A DNA stretch of 64,000 nt from Heterobilharzia americana (GCA_944470555.2 OX104132.1:19353755-19417754); one strand, 5' to 3'; positions 1 to 11,573 are shown, counted from the first letter of the stretch. Made by a program: numbers and translations. Notes: generated from the letters alone by a model not told the origin.

Positions 1-1329
1 AAGAGAAATTATACCCACATTTGCCATCTAATAGATACCCAAGTTTAGAAGTATATTACCAATGCAACTGAGGTCTGAGTCATAAAGGTGGCTTTAAAGC
101 TAGCCACACGAAAGCGAAAAAGCTGAATTTGCTATGTCGGAGAAAAAACTAGTGAACCATTGTTTTATGTCCAAAATTTAGTTGCATTATGATGGAAGAT
201 AGACTCGTCATTGTCAGTTTGAAAAACGACACCTTTTATTATGTTAGCATCATATTTGCAGTACAATGTCTGTCCGATCTGTGGATTGTGGATAGACAGA
301 CACAGTTTTGTACTTTAATTCTTGTTTATCTTGGTCATTTGTCCTTGATCAATGGGAGAAGTGATCCTCTCAATTCGTCAACTATTCAAAACAGATGAAT
401 CACATGACAGATAATGATACATGAAATAGAATCGTTTGGCTGACAATGACGTTTAGACAGGTGAATGAATTCGTAACCTAGTTTCGGTCCTAACAGGATA
501 GTCTATACGACTACGCGCTCTGATATTTTTTTTATCGCAGATAAACACGTTTTTTTAGCATTGATTCCCATGCTTATCGTCAGATGATACAAATTAAAGA
601 AGTGGCTCTGTGTGTATGTGTATATGCCCAAGCTGAATAGACAGTTTATACGTAAGAATCTTATCAAATGTTTCCCAGCAGGTGACCTATTTTCGGAACG
701 CTAAATACTCGGCACAGCTTTTAGTTCATCAATATATGCTTGTAACAGTTTACATAGGATACGTTCTAATGGACAATACAGTCAGGTGATTTGTAACGAA
801 AATTAGATTGTCATTTTGATTACAAAAACCGATTACCAGAAGACAAAACGTTCTTTCACCTATAGGCACCAACAAATCATAGGAGTAAATACTAAATAAA
901 AAGATGAACAATGGTTATCAAACGATTCACTGACTCATCATTGTATCCCATCTTTCAGATGAATTAGTAGGAGGCAACCCAAATAGGCCTGAGTAACATG
1001 CAATCTGATGATGAAGTAATTTATAGTTTTATTGTTTTTGGTTAGGTGGTATGTGAAGGATTCAGTTTTTATCTCATGGAGAATATGATTTCAGTAATTT
1101 AAAGATCCCCCTTTCATAGATTACTCGGAAGAATAATAATTTGAATGAACAAGTATTAACAATAACTTTCTCTTTAGGCTCTACAGTTTTACTAATATAA
1201 GTGAAAAACTTGGGCACTGTGGTAGAATGTAATTCCATATTAGATTTGTTTATTTGATATATAGCGCACAGTGATACAGTATTATTTACTTGATTACGTT
1301 TCGAGCATAAATTATTGCTCATAATCATA
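1..1329. other. AT-rich non-coding stretch, nothing recognised
   Basis: No open frame here resembles a known protein and there is no RNA gene I can recognise. A short palindromic motif at about 86-112 (GGTGGCTTTAAAGCTAGCCAC, split here as GGTGGCTTTAAAG and CTAGCCAC) recalls the ends of the MITE-like units near 25 kb, but is too short to call. Confidence 0.5.
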
Positions 1330-2319
1330 TCAATGTAATCACACTTCTTTCGATATCTGATTTTATAGTCCTGTCACCTGATCTCTCTTTGTTTTTTGTT
1401 TTTTGATTGGTAGTAAAGTTTTCCATATCTCTGGTATAGGTGTTGCGTCATTCCTATTACATGTGTTGGGTGTGGATTCGATGAACAAAGATTCAGTAAT
1501 TAATCTCTCTCCACCTAGCTATATTAGACTTAAGTACAGTGGTTTTGTCCCATCCTATTGTGTGGTTGTGTGTTAATGAATGTAATGCAATGGCTGAGTG
1601 TTTTTCTAGATTATTGATCTTATTGGGGTCTGCCGTTCTATGTTTAGCTAAATTCCTATGTTCTGTTAATCTAACTGACCCGACCGGCTAGTTTGACCTA
1701 TGTATTTGACCTCACAGTCATTACATGGAATTTGGTAGATTATATTATTTTGCCTAATTGGTTCTATCGGATCTTTTAGCTGACAAAGCTTACCTCTAAG
1801 TGAGTTTGTTGGTTTAAATGCCACCCTAATTCCAACCTTGTTGAGAATCCTACGTATGGTTTCTGATGTTCCTTCCTTGTATGGTATCACAATAGAGGTG
1901 TTGATTTCTTTTCTACTTATGTTGTCACTATTATTTGTATTTGTATTAGTGTTATTATTTTGCTTCTTATGTGTCCGTGTGAATTTCTTAATAAAATCAT
2001 GGGGATAATTATTGATTATTAACTCTTCTTTTATGTGTTTCAATTCCTTATTTAAGTCCTTACAATGACTAGTGAGTTTCTCAGCTCTGTTATTTAGACA
2101 TTTGACTAAACCCGCTTTAACTGACACTGGATGAGATGACTTGAAGTCTAGATATCTGTTAGAATGTGTTGGTTTTCTGTAGACGGTAGTATCTAAACCA
2201 CCATCTATCCTTCGTTTTATTCCGCAATCCAACATAGGTAATTCTCCTTGTTCATTTTCTACTTCGTAAGTGAATTGGATTGCGTTAACTACTGAGTTTA
2301 TATGTGTCAAGAAACTGTC
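1330..2319 (-). mobile_element. Penelope-like retroelement, 3' part (RT C-terminus and GIY-YIG endonuclease), decayed
   Basis: Read on the minus strand, the 214-codon open frame ending at 1666 starts inside the distal part of a Penelope-type reverse transcriptase. Visible landmarks are FLTHINS, then LPMLDCGIKRRIDGGLDT and VYRKPTHSNRYLDF, which match the FLD...VYRKPT..D.YLD block of this family. Further on, IIYQIPCNDCEVKYIGQTSR is the start of a GIY-YIG nuclease domain. A one-base shift near 1680 moves the frame. The domain then continues as LTEHRNLAKHRT, HSAIALHSLTHNHTIGW and RWRERLITES, ending near 1330. In the family, the RT copies the RNA and the GIY-YIG nuclease nicks the target. This copy is dead: it has a frameshift and is split at 2319 by an RTE insertion, with its RT continuing at 5567. 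The family in schistosomes is known as Cercyon; membership in it is my inference. Confidence 0.85.
2309..2319. repeat. Target-site duplication of the RTE insertion, left copy
   Basis: AAGAAACTGTC occurs here and again at 5556-5566, directly flanking the RTE element. On the minus strand it encodes part of D-S-F-L in the Penelope reverse transcriptase, so it is host sequence duplicated by the insertion. Confidence 0.85.
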
Positions 2320-2322
2320 GAT

Positions 2323-2375
2323 AACCTCGCCTGGTTAACTAGTTTACTAGTTACTAGCCGGTCCTAAGCCCGGGT
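2323..2375 (+). promoter_or_regulatory. Conserved hairpin-forming 5' end of the RTE element
   Basis: Directly after the 5' terminus the sequence TAACTAGT (2336 on) can pair with ACTAGTTA a few bases later, giving an 8-bp stem with a 2-nt loop. The same arrangement is at the start of the RTE at 7867, where an outer CCTGC/GCAGG stem also pairs fully. The 27796 copy keeps the layout with a weaker stem. RTE 5' ends must hold the element's own promoter; a role for the hairpin is inference. Confidence 0.4.
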
Positions 2376-2520
2376 AAAGAGGGAAGGTTAGACATAGGGC
2401 TAGCAACCCTACCCCGCAAAACAAATCTAACCACTAAAGAAACTTCAAAGCACAAACAAAATATAAAAAATGAAAACAAACTTATTCCCCGCTGGAATCG
2501 GAGAGGCGAAATGACGCCAG

Positions 2521-5500
2521 TTGGTGAAAGCCTTCGGGAAGCCAATTGGCCGATGTGTCTTCTCTCTCTCGATGAAAGCGAAAGTAAACGTGGGGACATG
2601 GAATGTCCGCACCATGTTTGAACCCAGTAAGGCAGCCCAGATTGCAAAGGAGATGAGAAGGTATAACATCGAAGTGCTTGGGATTTGCGAAAGCAGATGG
2701 AATGGGAGTGGACTCTCCAAACTGTCAACTGGAGAATCAATAATCTACTCCGGTCACCCAGACGCCAACCACGAGCACACTGAGGGAGTGGCTATCATGA
2801 TGTCCTCAAGAGCATCGAAGGCTCTCATGCAGTGGGAACCAATCTCCTCCAGGATCATGACAGCAAGATTCAACTCAAAAGGAAGAAAGGTCACAATCAT
2901 ACAATGTTATGCACCTACAAATAATGCAGAGCAAGAGAAAAAGGAGGAATTCTACAGACAACTTCAATCAACACTGGACAAGACGTCAGTTGGCGATATC
3001 AAAATTCTAATGGGCGACATGAATGCCAAACTGGGAGGGGACAACACGGGAAGAGAACTAACCATGGGTCGAGAGGCACTAGGTGAAATGAATGAGAATG
3101 GAGAATTGTTTGCAGAATTCTGCGCATTCAACGATTTGGTGATTGGAGGCAGTGTGTTCAGGCACAAAGATATCCACAAAGCGACATGGATTTCACCAGA
3201 TGGACACACTAAAAATCAAATCGACTTTATCTCAATCTCAAGAAAATGGAGACGCAGTCTACTTAACACAAGGTCAAGAAGAGGAGCAGATGTAGGTTCA
3301 GACCACTACCTAGTGCAAGGAACCTTCCAAATCAAGTTAAAAGCCTTCAAGGAAGCTGGTGATAGACCTCAACCCAAGTACAACACTCGGAAACTGAAGG
3401 ATGAAACTACAAAGGAGATCTTCACGGCAGCCATCAAGACAAAATGGGAGACATCGAGCAACATCCCTGAAGAAACCTGTGTGGAAGAACACTGGAAGTC
3501 TTTGAAAGCTATGTGGAAAGAAACCTGCACAACAGTATTAGGAAGGAAGAAGAAAGAAGACAAGGAATGGATCTCGACGGATACCTGGAAGCTGATAGAG
3601 GAGAGGAGGATGGTGAAGCAGAAGATAAACCAGTGCAAGGATGCTCAACGACAAGAGGAACTGAGCACAATGTATAAAACACTGAACAAGAAGTGAAGAA
3701 GAGTGCACGCAAAGACAAAAGACACTTCTACGAAACACTGGCAAGTGAAGCAGAACAGGCTGCAGGTAAGAGAGACCTGACGACATTGTATCAAATAACC
3801 AGGTTGCTATCAGGGAAGAGACCAACACAGATGAAACCAATAAAAGATGAAGAAGGAAATTTAATTACAAAAGAAGAGAAACAGAGGAAACGATGGGCCG
3901 ACCACTTCAAGAAGCTCTTGAATCGACCACCACCACCTGCACTTCGTCCAGAAATACCACCTGCAGCCGCTGAACTACAAGTGAACATTAATCCCCCAAC
4001 GAAAATGGAAGTCCTGAACGCCATAAAGCTACTGAAATGCGGGAAAGCAGCAGGACCAGATGGAATACCACCAGAAGCACTGAGAACAGATGCAGAGACA
4101 ACAGCGGACATGCTCACACCACATATTGCAGAAGGTGTGGAAGGAAGAGAAGGTACCTGCTGTTGACTGGAAGAAGGGTTACCTTGTCAAACTGCCGAAG
4201 AAGGGAGACCTCAGTGCTTGCAAGAACTGGCGCGGAATCACTCTCCTGTCCACCCCAAGTAAAATATTAAGCCGCATCATCCTGGAGAGGCTTAAAGACG
4301 CACTGGATTCAAAACTGCGACCGGAACAGGCAGGCTTCAGGAAGTACAAATCATGTGCTGACCAAATTGCAACGCTTCGTATCATCATAGAACAGAGCGT
4401 AGAATGGCAATCAGCTCTCTACCTCAACTTCATCGACTTTGAGAAGGCCTTTGACAGCGTCGACCGAGAAGTAATTTGGAAACTGCTTCAATACTACGGA
4501 GTACCGCAAACCTTTATCCGCCTCATTCAACAACTATATGAAGATGCCACATGCCAAGTAATCCACAATGGGAAGCTCAGTGATGCCTTTGAAGTGAAGA
4601 CAGGAGTGAAACAAGGTTGCCTACTATCCCCCATGATATTCCTTATTGTGGTGGACTGGATCATGCAGCAAACAGTAGGCAGCGAGAAGAGGGGGATACA
4701 CTGGACGACGGAAAAGAACCTAGAAGACTTGGATTTCGCCGATGACTTATGCCTAATGTCACATAAACTTGAAGATCTGCAGGCAAAAACTAACAAGTTG
4801 ACAGAAGAGGCAGCGAAGACGGGACTTCAGGTGAATATAGAGAAGACAGAAGTGATGAAGATACCGCACCACCACCATCAACAACAACAACAACAACAAA
4901 CTCCAATCACCGTCAACGGGAGAAACTTGAAGGAAGTAACCTCCTTCACTTATCTAGGAAGCATTGTTTCAACTACAGGCGGGACGGACGAGGACGTCAA
5001 AGTCAGAATCGGAAAAGCAAGACAGGCGTTCATTAGCCTGAAACCAGTGTGGAGATCTTCTGCACTCAGCATGCGGAACAAGATACGGATTTTCAACACC
5101 AACGTCAAGTCAGTGCTCTTGTATGGCTCAGAGACTTGGCGCGTCACGAAAGGTATTTCCAATAAACTACAGACATTCATCAACAACTGCTTACGCTCGC
5201 TGCTGAAGATCAGATGGCCAGAAAAAATAAGCAACAAGGAGCTCTGGGAACGAACCAACCAAGAACCTATCACGCAACAAATATGCAGGAAGAAGTGGAG
5301 ATGGATTGGCCATGCACTGAGAAGGTCGACGGAGGACATCACGCGTCAGGCCCTCGAGTGGAATCCCCATGGGAAGCGACGAGTTGGACGTCCGAGGGTG
5401 ACATGGAGGAGGTCGTGCGAGGAGGAAATGAGAGGTTGTGGGCTGTCGTGGGACCAGGTTCAAAAGATCTCAGAGAACAGAGGTCACTGGAGGCGTGCTA

Positions 5501-5538
5501 CTGAAGCCCTATGTTCCACTAGGAACCCAAGGGACTAA
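2521..5538 (+). pseudogene. RTE endonuclease / reverse transcriptase polyprotein with two frameshifts
   Basis: The polyprotein nicks target DNA and copies the element's RNA onto the break. Segment 2521-3696 (391 codons; the likely real start is the ATG at 2572) carries the EEP endonuclease: GTWNVRT, ICESRW, CYAPTN, GDMNAKLG and the GSDH signature near residue 258. A one-base deletion near 3689, relative to the inverted copy, shifts the frame to 3693-4166. A second shift near 4120 leads into 4090-5538 (482 codons). That segment has RT motifs RPEQAGFRKYKSCADQIATL, NFIDFEKAFDSVD (motif A, about residues 113-125), GVKQGCLLSPMIF (motif B), DFADDL (catalytic motif C, about 215-220) and TYLGSIVS. 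A His/Gln run (4868-4900) lies after motif C. Catalytic residues are all present, so only the two indels break it. They may be real or sequencing errors. Confidence 0.88.
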
Positions 5539-5555
5539 TAATAATAATAAAAAAA

Positions 5556-5566
5556 AAGAAACTGTC
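5556..5566. repeat. Target-site duplication of the RTE insertion, right copy
   Basis: AAGAAACTGTC, identical to 2309-2319, follows the element's A-rich tail and precedes resumed Penelope-like coding sequence. Confidence 0.85.
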
Positions 5567-5610
5567 TATATGTTCCGATTTCAACACTGTTTTACATCCA
5601 TTTGAACAGA
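5556..5610 (-). mobile_element. Penelope-like element, remainder upstream of the RTE insertion
   Basis: On the minus strand this reads CKTVLKSEHIDSFLTH in the same frame as the fragment at 1666-2319, through the duplicated target site. It is therefore the interrupted part of the same reverse transcriptase, lying just after where the YxDD motif should be. The catalytic motif itself cannot be seen, and homology is lost beyond about 5610. Confidence 0.6.
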
Positions 5611-6679
5611 TGAAATACAATAGCCAATACAAGTCATATAACAGTAAGTTCATTTCAATTGCTCATGTGGAGCTAGTTAAATAGGCTGTACTCAAAGGGC
5701 TCTATTCATCCCCACTAGTGAACATTTACCAGACTGGTTACGGAAGAAAGGAATGGCAAAGTGCATAGATAGTGTAATTCTTTGGCATTAAGTAGATAGT
5801 AGACATGGAATCAATCAAGTCAGATGTCACCTTTTCTGTAAGATATCCTTACTATCTCCCCAAAACGCTAGGAAATTTGATCTATGTGTTGAGAAAGGAA
5901 TATATACATCCACTTTGTCTTTGACCCAGAATAGGATCAACACTTTCTTCATGAACTTTTTTACCAAATTTTCAAAATTTAATTATTTGTTGGTACTTGT
6001 TGTTATAGTGAACCGAAATGATACAACTATGTTGGCCTATAAGCTCCTATGTGGATGTCTAGATACCTTTCGAATGTTAGTTAACTGGTGTATCCAGCTG
6101 ACAAGACCATATTAGATGCCAACGCTAGTCACAACCTAGTAAGTCATTTGAGAAGTTTGCTTCTTTGCTGGATAATTTCCAATTTTAACTTTTCTTCTGA
6201 ATTGATTTATTCAGTCTATTAACCGTACCAGATTTTGTTACTTTTCATCCTTGATTGCTATGAACTTCTTCGCAAATGACATAACTTACAATTGTGTTCG
6301 CTAACACCTTAGCCATATTTGTATCTCAGTCAGTGGTTAGTGAGAGCTGATTGATTTTGAAGATATTTTACATCAAAGACTGATGTCAATTGGGTAGAAC
6401 TGAAAAGTTGTTTCGTCTTGGTATAAGACTTTTCAGCGGTGCACACTGACAACTACAAGGCGGCCTGCTTGAACTTTGGGCTACCTCATTTTATCACAAT
6501 ATAGTGCATCGAATTTCTCCTCTCTGTATTGTTTTAATTGTTCACTTATGTCATCTAATCGTATTATACATTCTCGCGCGTTTTTATAATCATTTCAACC
6601 TACTACTTTACAAGCTGATAGCTAAATTGAGAAAAAGAACCATGATAGATGGCAACGAGCTCTCAAGCTTGTGACCATA
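5611..6679. other. Non-coding stretch with a decayed SINE-B piece
   Basis: No gene is seen. A degenerate SINE-B copy (see 23570) lies at about 6375-6480: a match to the ACTGATGTCAATTGG box, then a GTTTCGTC box and a CAGCGGTGCACAC box. The stretch is mirrored at 12761-13829 in the right arm. Confidence 0.45.
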
Positions 6680-7866
6680 GATCAAATGACTATTCAGGAA
6701 CTACTTAGCACAAACTGTAGGTCGTTACCGAGCAAAGTCGATTACCTCCAATCACTTATCCACAATTTTTTTATCAGAATACGGGTGTAATAAGGCTGCA
6801 AGAAATATGCCTTCATAACCTGCGTGATGACGAGTTAGTTTACTTAAATGGTTTCAAATTATTTTGACAAGATCGAAGCTTTTCCAAGAAGAAATGTGGT
6901 GGAGGTGTAGCAACATTTATCAATAAAAACTGCTCCCCCTCCAGCTATGTATTCTGTAGCTTCTCTGACCAAAAAATTGAGTGTATTACCATCAAATGTC
7001 GTCCTAAACATTTGAGTAAATACAAATATATACCAATAACAAAAGTTTATATCACACCTAACTGCAGTTTCTTAGATTTGTCAACTTTTATGGATCAATT
7101 GACTGAATTTTCTGCTCCGATTCTGGGTAACTCCTTATCTGTAGTCAGTGGAGACTTCAACTCATGTGACTGAAGTTTTCTTGTATTAATGGGTCATGAA
7201 AATATGGTTAACTTTTCTACTCGTCTTGACAACACCCTAGATTTAGTATTTACAAATGACCCTGGCATATCGGAAGCCCGTAAACGGGCTTCGCTGCTGA
7301 ATTCTGACCACTGTATTGTACATGATTTGCCTAAAACATGCGGCAGATTACACATGAAGGCTTTCGAACATGCTTCCAAGAAAGTCAAGCACATATGCTA
7401 TTCACTGGAGAATATACTATGTTTGAGGAGTATGCTTAAAGAAACAGACGGGGATACATTTGCTGATGATGTTTTAGACAACACTATTACCAATATCACA
7501 AGCTATCTCAGATTCTGTTTTGATATTCGCTGCCCTGTTGAACCAATCTACATGAGATTCGACAGACTTTGCTCTCCTCGTCTCAAGACGCTCCGCAGAG
7601 AATAGGAAAGGTTGTATCAGACGAGAGATCACCCTGGTGTTAAAAGACATAACTTCCGAATTAATTCTGAAATACAATGTCTAAATCCTTTATACAACCA
7701 GAAGTTTCTATCCTGTAAAAACTCTTCCAATATACAGAAATTCTTTGAAGAGCTTACTGGTAGAAAACAGATAAGAAAAGAAGCTTGTTCGGATATATGC
7801 ACACTAAAAAAGTCATTCATACGTCGGCAAGCTGATTTCATCCTTCCCAATGCCCATAGTCAAATG
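6680..7866 (+). pseudogene. CR1-like non-LTR retrotransposon fragment, endonuclease and linker region
   Basis: The upstream part (6680-7170) is decayed endonuclease, including SGDFNSCD at about 7150. After an in-frame TGA at about 7171 the frame runs through LDNTLDLVFTNDP and LLNSDHCIVHDLP, the C-terminal endonuclease block typical of CR1/Jockey-type elements. It then passes an in-frame TAG at about 7603 into the linker that precedes the reverse transcriptase (RDHPGVKRHNFRINSE ... FFEELTGRKQ). Two stop codons interrupt an otherwise continuous frame. The fragment ends abruptly at 7866, where the second RTE starts, so the reverse transcriptase is missing here. It encoded target-nicking activity; it is now dead. 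Confidence 0.75.
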
Positions 7867-10800
7867 GATAACCTCGCCTGCTTAACTAGTTCACTAGTTA
7901 CTAGCAGGTCCTAAGCCCGGATAAAGAGGAAGAGTTGGGCATAGGACTAGCAACCCTACGCCGGAAAACCAATCCAAACGCTAAAGAAACCTCAAAGAGC
8001 AAAGAAAATATAAAAAATAAAAATAAACTTATTCCTCCCCAAAATAGGAGACACGAAATGATGCCAGTTGGTGAAAGCCTTCGCGAAGCCAATTGGTCGA
8101 TGTGTCTTCTCTCTCTCTCTCTCTCGATGAATGCAAAAGTAAACGTGGGGACATGGAATGTCCGCACAATGTATGAACCTGGATGGTAAGGCTGCCCAGA
8201 TTGCAAACGAGATGAGAAGGTATAGCATTGAAGTGATAGGAATTTGCGAAAGCAAATGGAATGGAAGGAGACCCTCCAAACTATCAACTGGAGAATCAAT
8301 AATGCACTCCAATATTGTCACACAGACGACAACCACGAACACTGCACACTGAGTTTTCGAGTGGTTATCATGATGTCGCCAACAACATCGAAAGCTCACT
8401 CTCATGCAGTGGGAACCAATCTCCTCCAGCATCAGGATGATGACAGCAAGGTTCAACTCAAAAGGAAGGAAGGAAGGAAAGTCACAGTCACACAATGCTA
8501 CGCTATGCACCTACAAATAATGCAGATGAAGTGAAGAAGGAGGAATTCTACAGACAACTGCAATCCACACTGGACAAGACTGCAGTTGGCGACATCGAAA
8601 TTCTAATGTGTGGGATGACTTGAATGCCGAACTGGGAGAGGAAAAGACAAGGAGAGAACTGATCATGGGTCGAGAGGCACTCGGTTAAATGATGACTGAG
8701 AATGGAGAACTGTTTGCAGACTTCTGCGCGTCCAACGATTTGGTGATTGGAGGCAGTGTGTAGAAGCACACACAAGGATATTCACAAGACAGCGACATGC
8801 ATTTGATTTCACCAGACTCCAGGACACACTTCACCAAAAATCAGATCGATTTCAGATGCAAATGCAGCTTACTACTGGATACAAGATGAAGAAGAGTAAC
8901 AGATTTAAGTTCAGACCATCAGACTATCTAGTGTAAGGAACCTTCCAAATCAAGTTGAAAGCCTTCACTGAAGCTGTTGATAGACCACAGTTCAACACCC
9001 AGAACAGAGACTGAATTGAAGGACGGAACAACAAACCACATCTTCACGTCAGTCAGTCAGTCAGTCATCAGGGGAAAATGGGAGACATTAAGCAACATCT
9101 CTGAAGAAACCTGTGTGGAAGAACACTGGAAGTCTTTGAAATAGACTGTGAAGGAGACCTGCATGACTGTGTTAGGAAGGAAGAAGACAAGACATGGAAT
9201 GGAATGGATCTCAACGGGTACATGGAAGCTGATAGAGGAGGGAGAGGAGGATGGTGATGGTGATGGTGAAACAGAAGATAAAGCAGTGTAGTACATGGAT
9301 GAACAATCAAAATGAATGATGAAGTTTTCAGTGATGTGAAAAACCAAACAAGTTGTGGTTATCACGTCTTGCATGTAAGACCGTTGTCGAGTCAGTCACA
9401 AGAAACAATTTATCACCAACTGACATCAGTTGGAAAACCAGTGGAAATCAGGGAGCATTCAACAGCTACTTCATCGTAGTATGGGACAGCCTAGCAGTAG
9501 GCACTCATGACCCTGCCAAGGATAGAAACTAGGACCTTCCGGATTCGTAGCCAACTGACGTCAGTCTGTGATGAATACCAGCCTGAAATCCCTGCAAACC
9601 TCCGAATTTAAAAACCAACTTAAGTTGACCTGATATCAGTGAGAAGCCTCAGTTAACTGGAGTATTATCTGTCTTCATACCAACGTTAAGCACTTTTCTT
9701 ACTCATTTAGCTGATCGCATTCAACACAGATAAACAAATTTTAACTAAATTGCTGATGATTATAGAAGTCTAGAAAATTTCAAAACACCTAAACTTGGTC
9801 CTGGTGATTTTTATCTCCAATTTACACTAATGGGATCTTAGACCGTATTCATGAAATTCCACGCTTGGTAGTCACTCGATACCTCGACAACAGAAACTAT
9901 TGCAGAACAATAGAAGATCCATTTATCATAAGATTAACTATGTACGAAAAATTACGAGCGGAACAGGCTGGTTGCCTGACTTCAGGAAGAACAAATCATG
10001 TGCGGATCAGATTGCAACGCTACGATACGATACGCATAGTACAGAGCATAGAATAGTACTCAACGCTTTACCTCAACTTCATCAATTTTGAAAGGGCCTT
10101 CAACAGCGTCCATCAAGAAGTAATTTGACAGGCAACTGCTTCAACTCTACGATTTCAGTGCCACAAACATTTATCAACCTCATTCAACAGCTAGATGAAG
10201 ATGCCACATGCTAAGTGATGCCTTTGAAGTGAAGACAGGAGTAAGATAAGGTTGCCACCCACCCACTACCAATGATCATCCTGATTGTGGTCTACTGGAC
10301 TGGATCATGCAATAAACTGTGAGGAGCTGTGAGATGGGCATACACTGGCTGGATCGATGAAAAGACCCCAGGAGAAAATTTCGATTTCCTCGATGATGAT
10401 TTATGTCCAATGTCACACGAACTCAAAGATCTACAAGCGAAAATCAACAAGTTGTCAGAAGAGGCGGGACTGCGAAGACGGGACTTCAAGTGAACGTAGA
10501 GAAGACAGAGGTCGAGGTGATGAAGATACCCAATCAACCAACAACAACGAGCACCAATCACCATCAATGGGAGAAACCTAAAGGAAGTTGTCTCTTTCAT
10601 CTATCTAGACAGTATCGTTTCAACTACATGCGGCACAGGTACAGATGAGGATGTCAAAACCAGGATGGGAAAGATTACAAGATAGGTTTCACTAATCTGA
10701 AATCAGTGTGGACATCTACTGCACTGCACTCAGTATAAAGCGTGAACAAGATCTGGATTTTCAACACCAATTCAGTGAAGTCAGTGCTTCTGTATGATGG

Positions 10801-11272
10801 ATGAGAGACTTGGCGCGTTACGAAAAGCATTTCCAACAAACTACAGACATACATTATCAACAGTTGCCGCTTACGCCTACTTGGTACTGAAGATCAGATG
10901 GCCAGAATAATAAGAATGAGCGACAAGAAAATCTGGCCTGCAACGAACCAACCAACAACCCATCGCCCAACAAATGTGCAGAAGAAGAAAGTGGAGATGG
11001 ATTGGATTGGGCGTACACTGAGACCATTCGCGGACATCACGTGCCAGGCCAGGTCAGGTCAGGCCAGGCTCTCTAGTGGAGTCCAAATGTGAAACTATGA
11101 GTTGGGCATCCGAGGTGAGGGTGACATGGAGGAGATGGTGTGAGGAAGAAATGGAAGCTTGTTGATAGTCGTGGAGTGATGTTGAAGAGACTGGAGAGAA
11201 GAGAGTGAAATGAAGACGTGGTAGTGAAGCCCCATGTTCCACTAGGAATCTGAAGGGACAAATAATAATAGT
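7867..11272 (+). mobile_element. Decayed RTE element, copy 2 (palindrome spacer)
   Basis: It begins GGATAACCTCGCCTGC, the same 5' end as copy 1, and ends in an AATAATAATAG tail. Endonuclease and RT codons are recognisable in pieces (for example GTWNVRTM at about 8148 and ICESKW at about 8240), but many stops, indels and small expansions such as a GTCA repeat at about 9048-9068 break every frame. Its first 206 bp belong to the left arm of the inverted repeat; the rest is the spacer. The centre (about 9307-9937) is replaced by foreign DNA. Many lesions are shared with the copy at 49079-52341. Confidence 0.88.
9307..9937. other. Foreign block replacing the middle of RTE copy 2, containing a SINE-B copy
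   Basis: At 9307 and 9937 the sequence leaves and rejoins RTE sequence. The corresponding RTE part is present at about 50303-51035 in the sister copy. Within the block, about 9410-9590 is a SINE-B copy: ACTGACATCAGTTGGAAAAC, TATGGGACAGCCTAGCAGTA and ACTAGGACCTTC. The rest is unrecognised. Confidence 0.6.
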
Positions 11273-11370
11273 AGTGGATCCACAAAATCATCTTTCCTAG
11301 TTGGGGTCAATCTCATGACTTGTATATGCTAAAAATTACATACCACCCATATGTTAAAGTAATTCATACC
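11273..11370. repeat. 3' flank shared with the 52-kb locus
   Basis: The bases just after the RTE tail match 52342-52438 almost perfectly. The match stops at the palindrome's inner junction, with ACC shared by both sides. Because this lies outside the element, it shows duplication of a locus rather than two independent insertions. Confidence 0.75.
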
Positions 11371-11573
11371 AACTGGCATCATTTCGTGTCTCCTATTTTG
11401 GGGAGGAATAAGTTTATTTTTATTTTTTATATTTTCTTTGCTCTTTGAGGTTTCTTTAGCGTTTGGATTGGTTTTCCGGCGTAGGGTTGCTAGTCCTATG
11501 CCCAACTCTTCCTCTTTATCCGGGCTTAGGACCTGCTAGTAACTAGTGAACTAGTTAAGCAGGCGAGGTTATC

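Larger units (their letters stand above)
2320..5555 (+). mobile_element. RTE-clade (SR2-like) non-LTR retrotransposon, near full length, copy 1
   Basis: The element starts with GATAACCTCGCCTGG and ends in an AATAAT-type short repeat tail followed by an A run, as RTE elements do. It is 3.2 kb, bounded by an 11-bp target-site duplication, and contains an apurinic-like endonuclease followed by a reverse transcriptase. It lies inside the Penelope-like element on the opposite strand. A nearly identical inverted copy lies at 13885-17115, and decayed relatives at 7867-11272, 27796-28360 and 49079-52341. Assignment to the SR2/SjR2 RTE group of schistosomes rests on domain order and motifs, not on an alignment. 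Confidence 0.9.
2323..8072 (+). repeat. Left arm of a 5.75-kb inverted repeat
   Basis: This segment holds the RTE copy, the Penelope remnant, a CR1-like fragment and the first 206 bp of a second RTE. It matches the reverse complement of 11368-17115 base for base over long stretches. Mirror coordinates sum to 19438-19440 throughout, meaning only about two net 1-bp indels over 5.75 kb. A few substitutions are visible, for example near the 5' end of the RTE. Confidence 0.92.

Noticed and set aside
2323..2420. An HDV-like self-cleaving ribozyme at the RTE 5' end
   Set aside because: No 7-bp P1 partner for the first bases could be found at the required distance.
2354..2740. Minus-strand frames overlapping RTE copy 1 and its mirror
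   Set aside because: They are antisense shadows of the RTE endonuclease and UTR.
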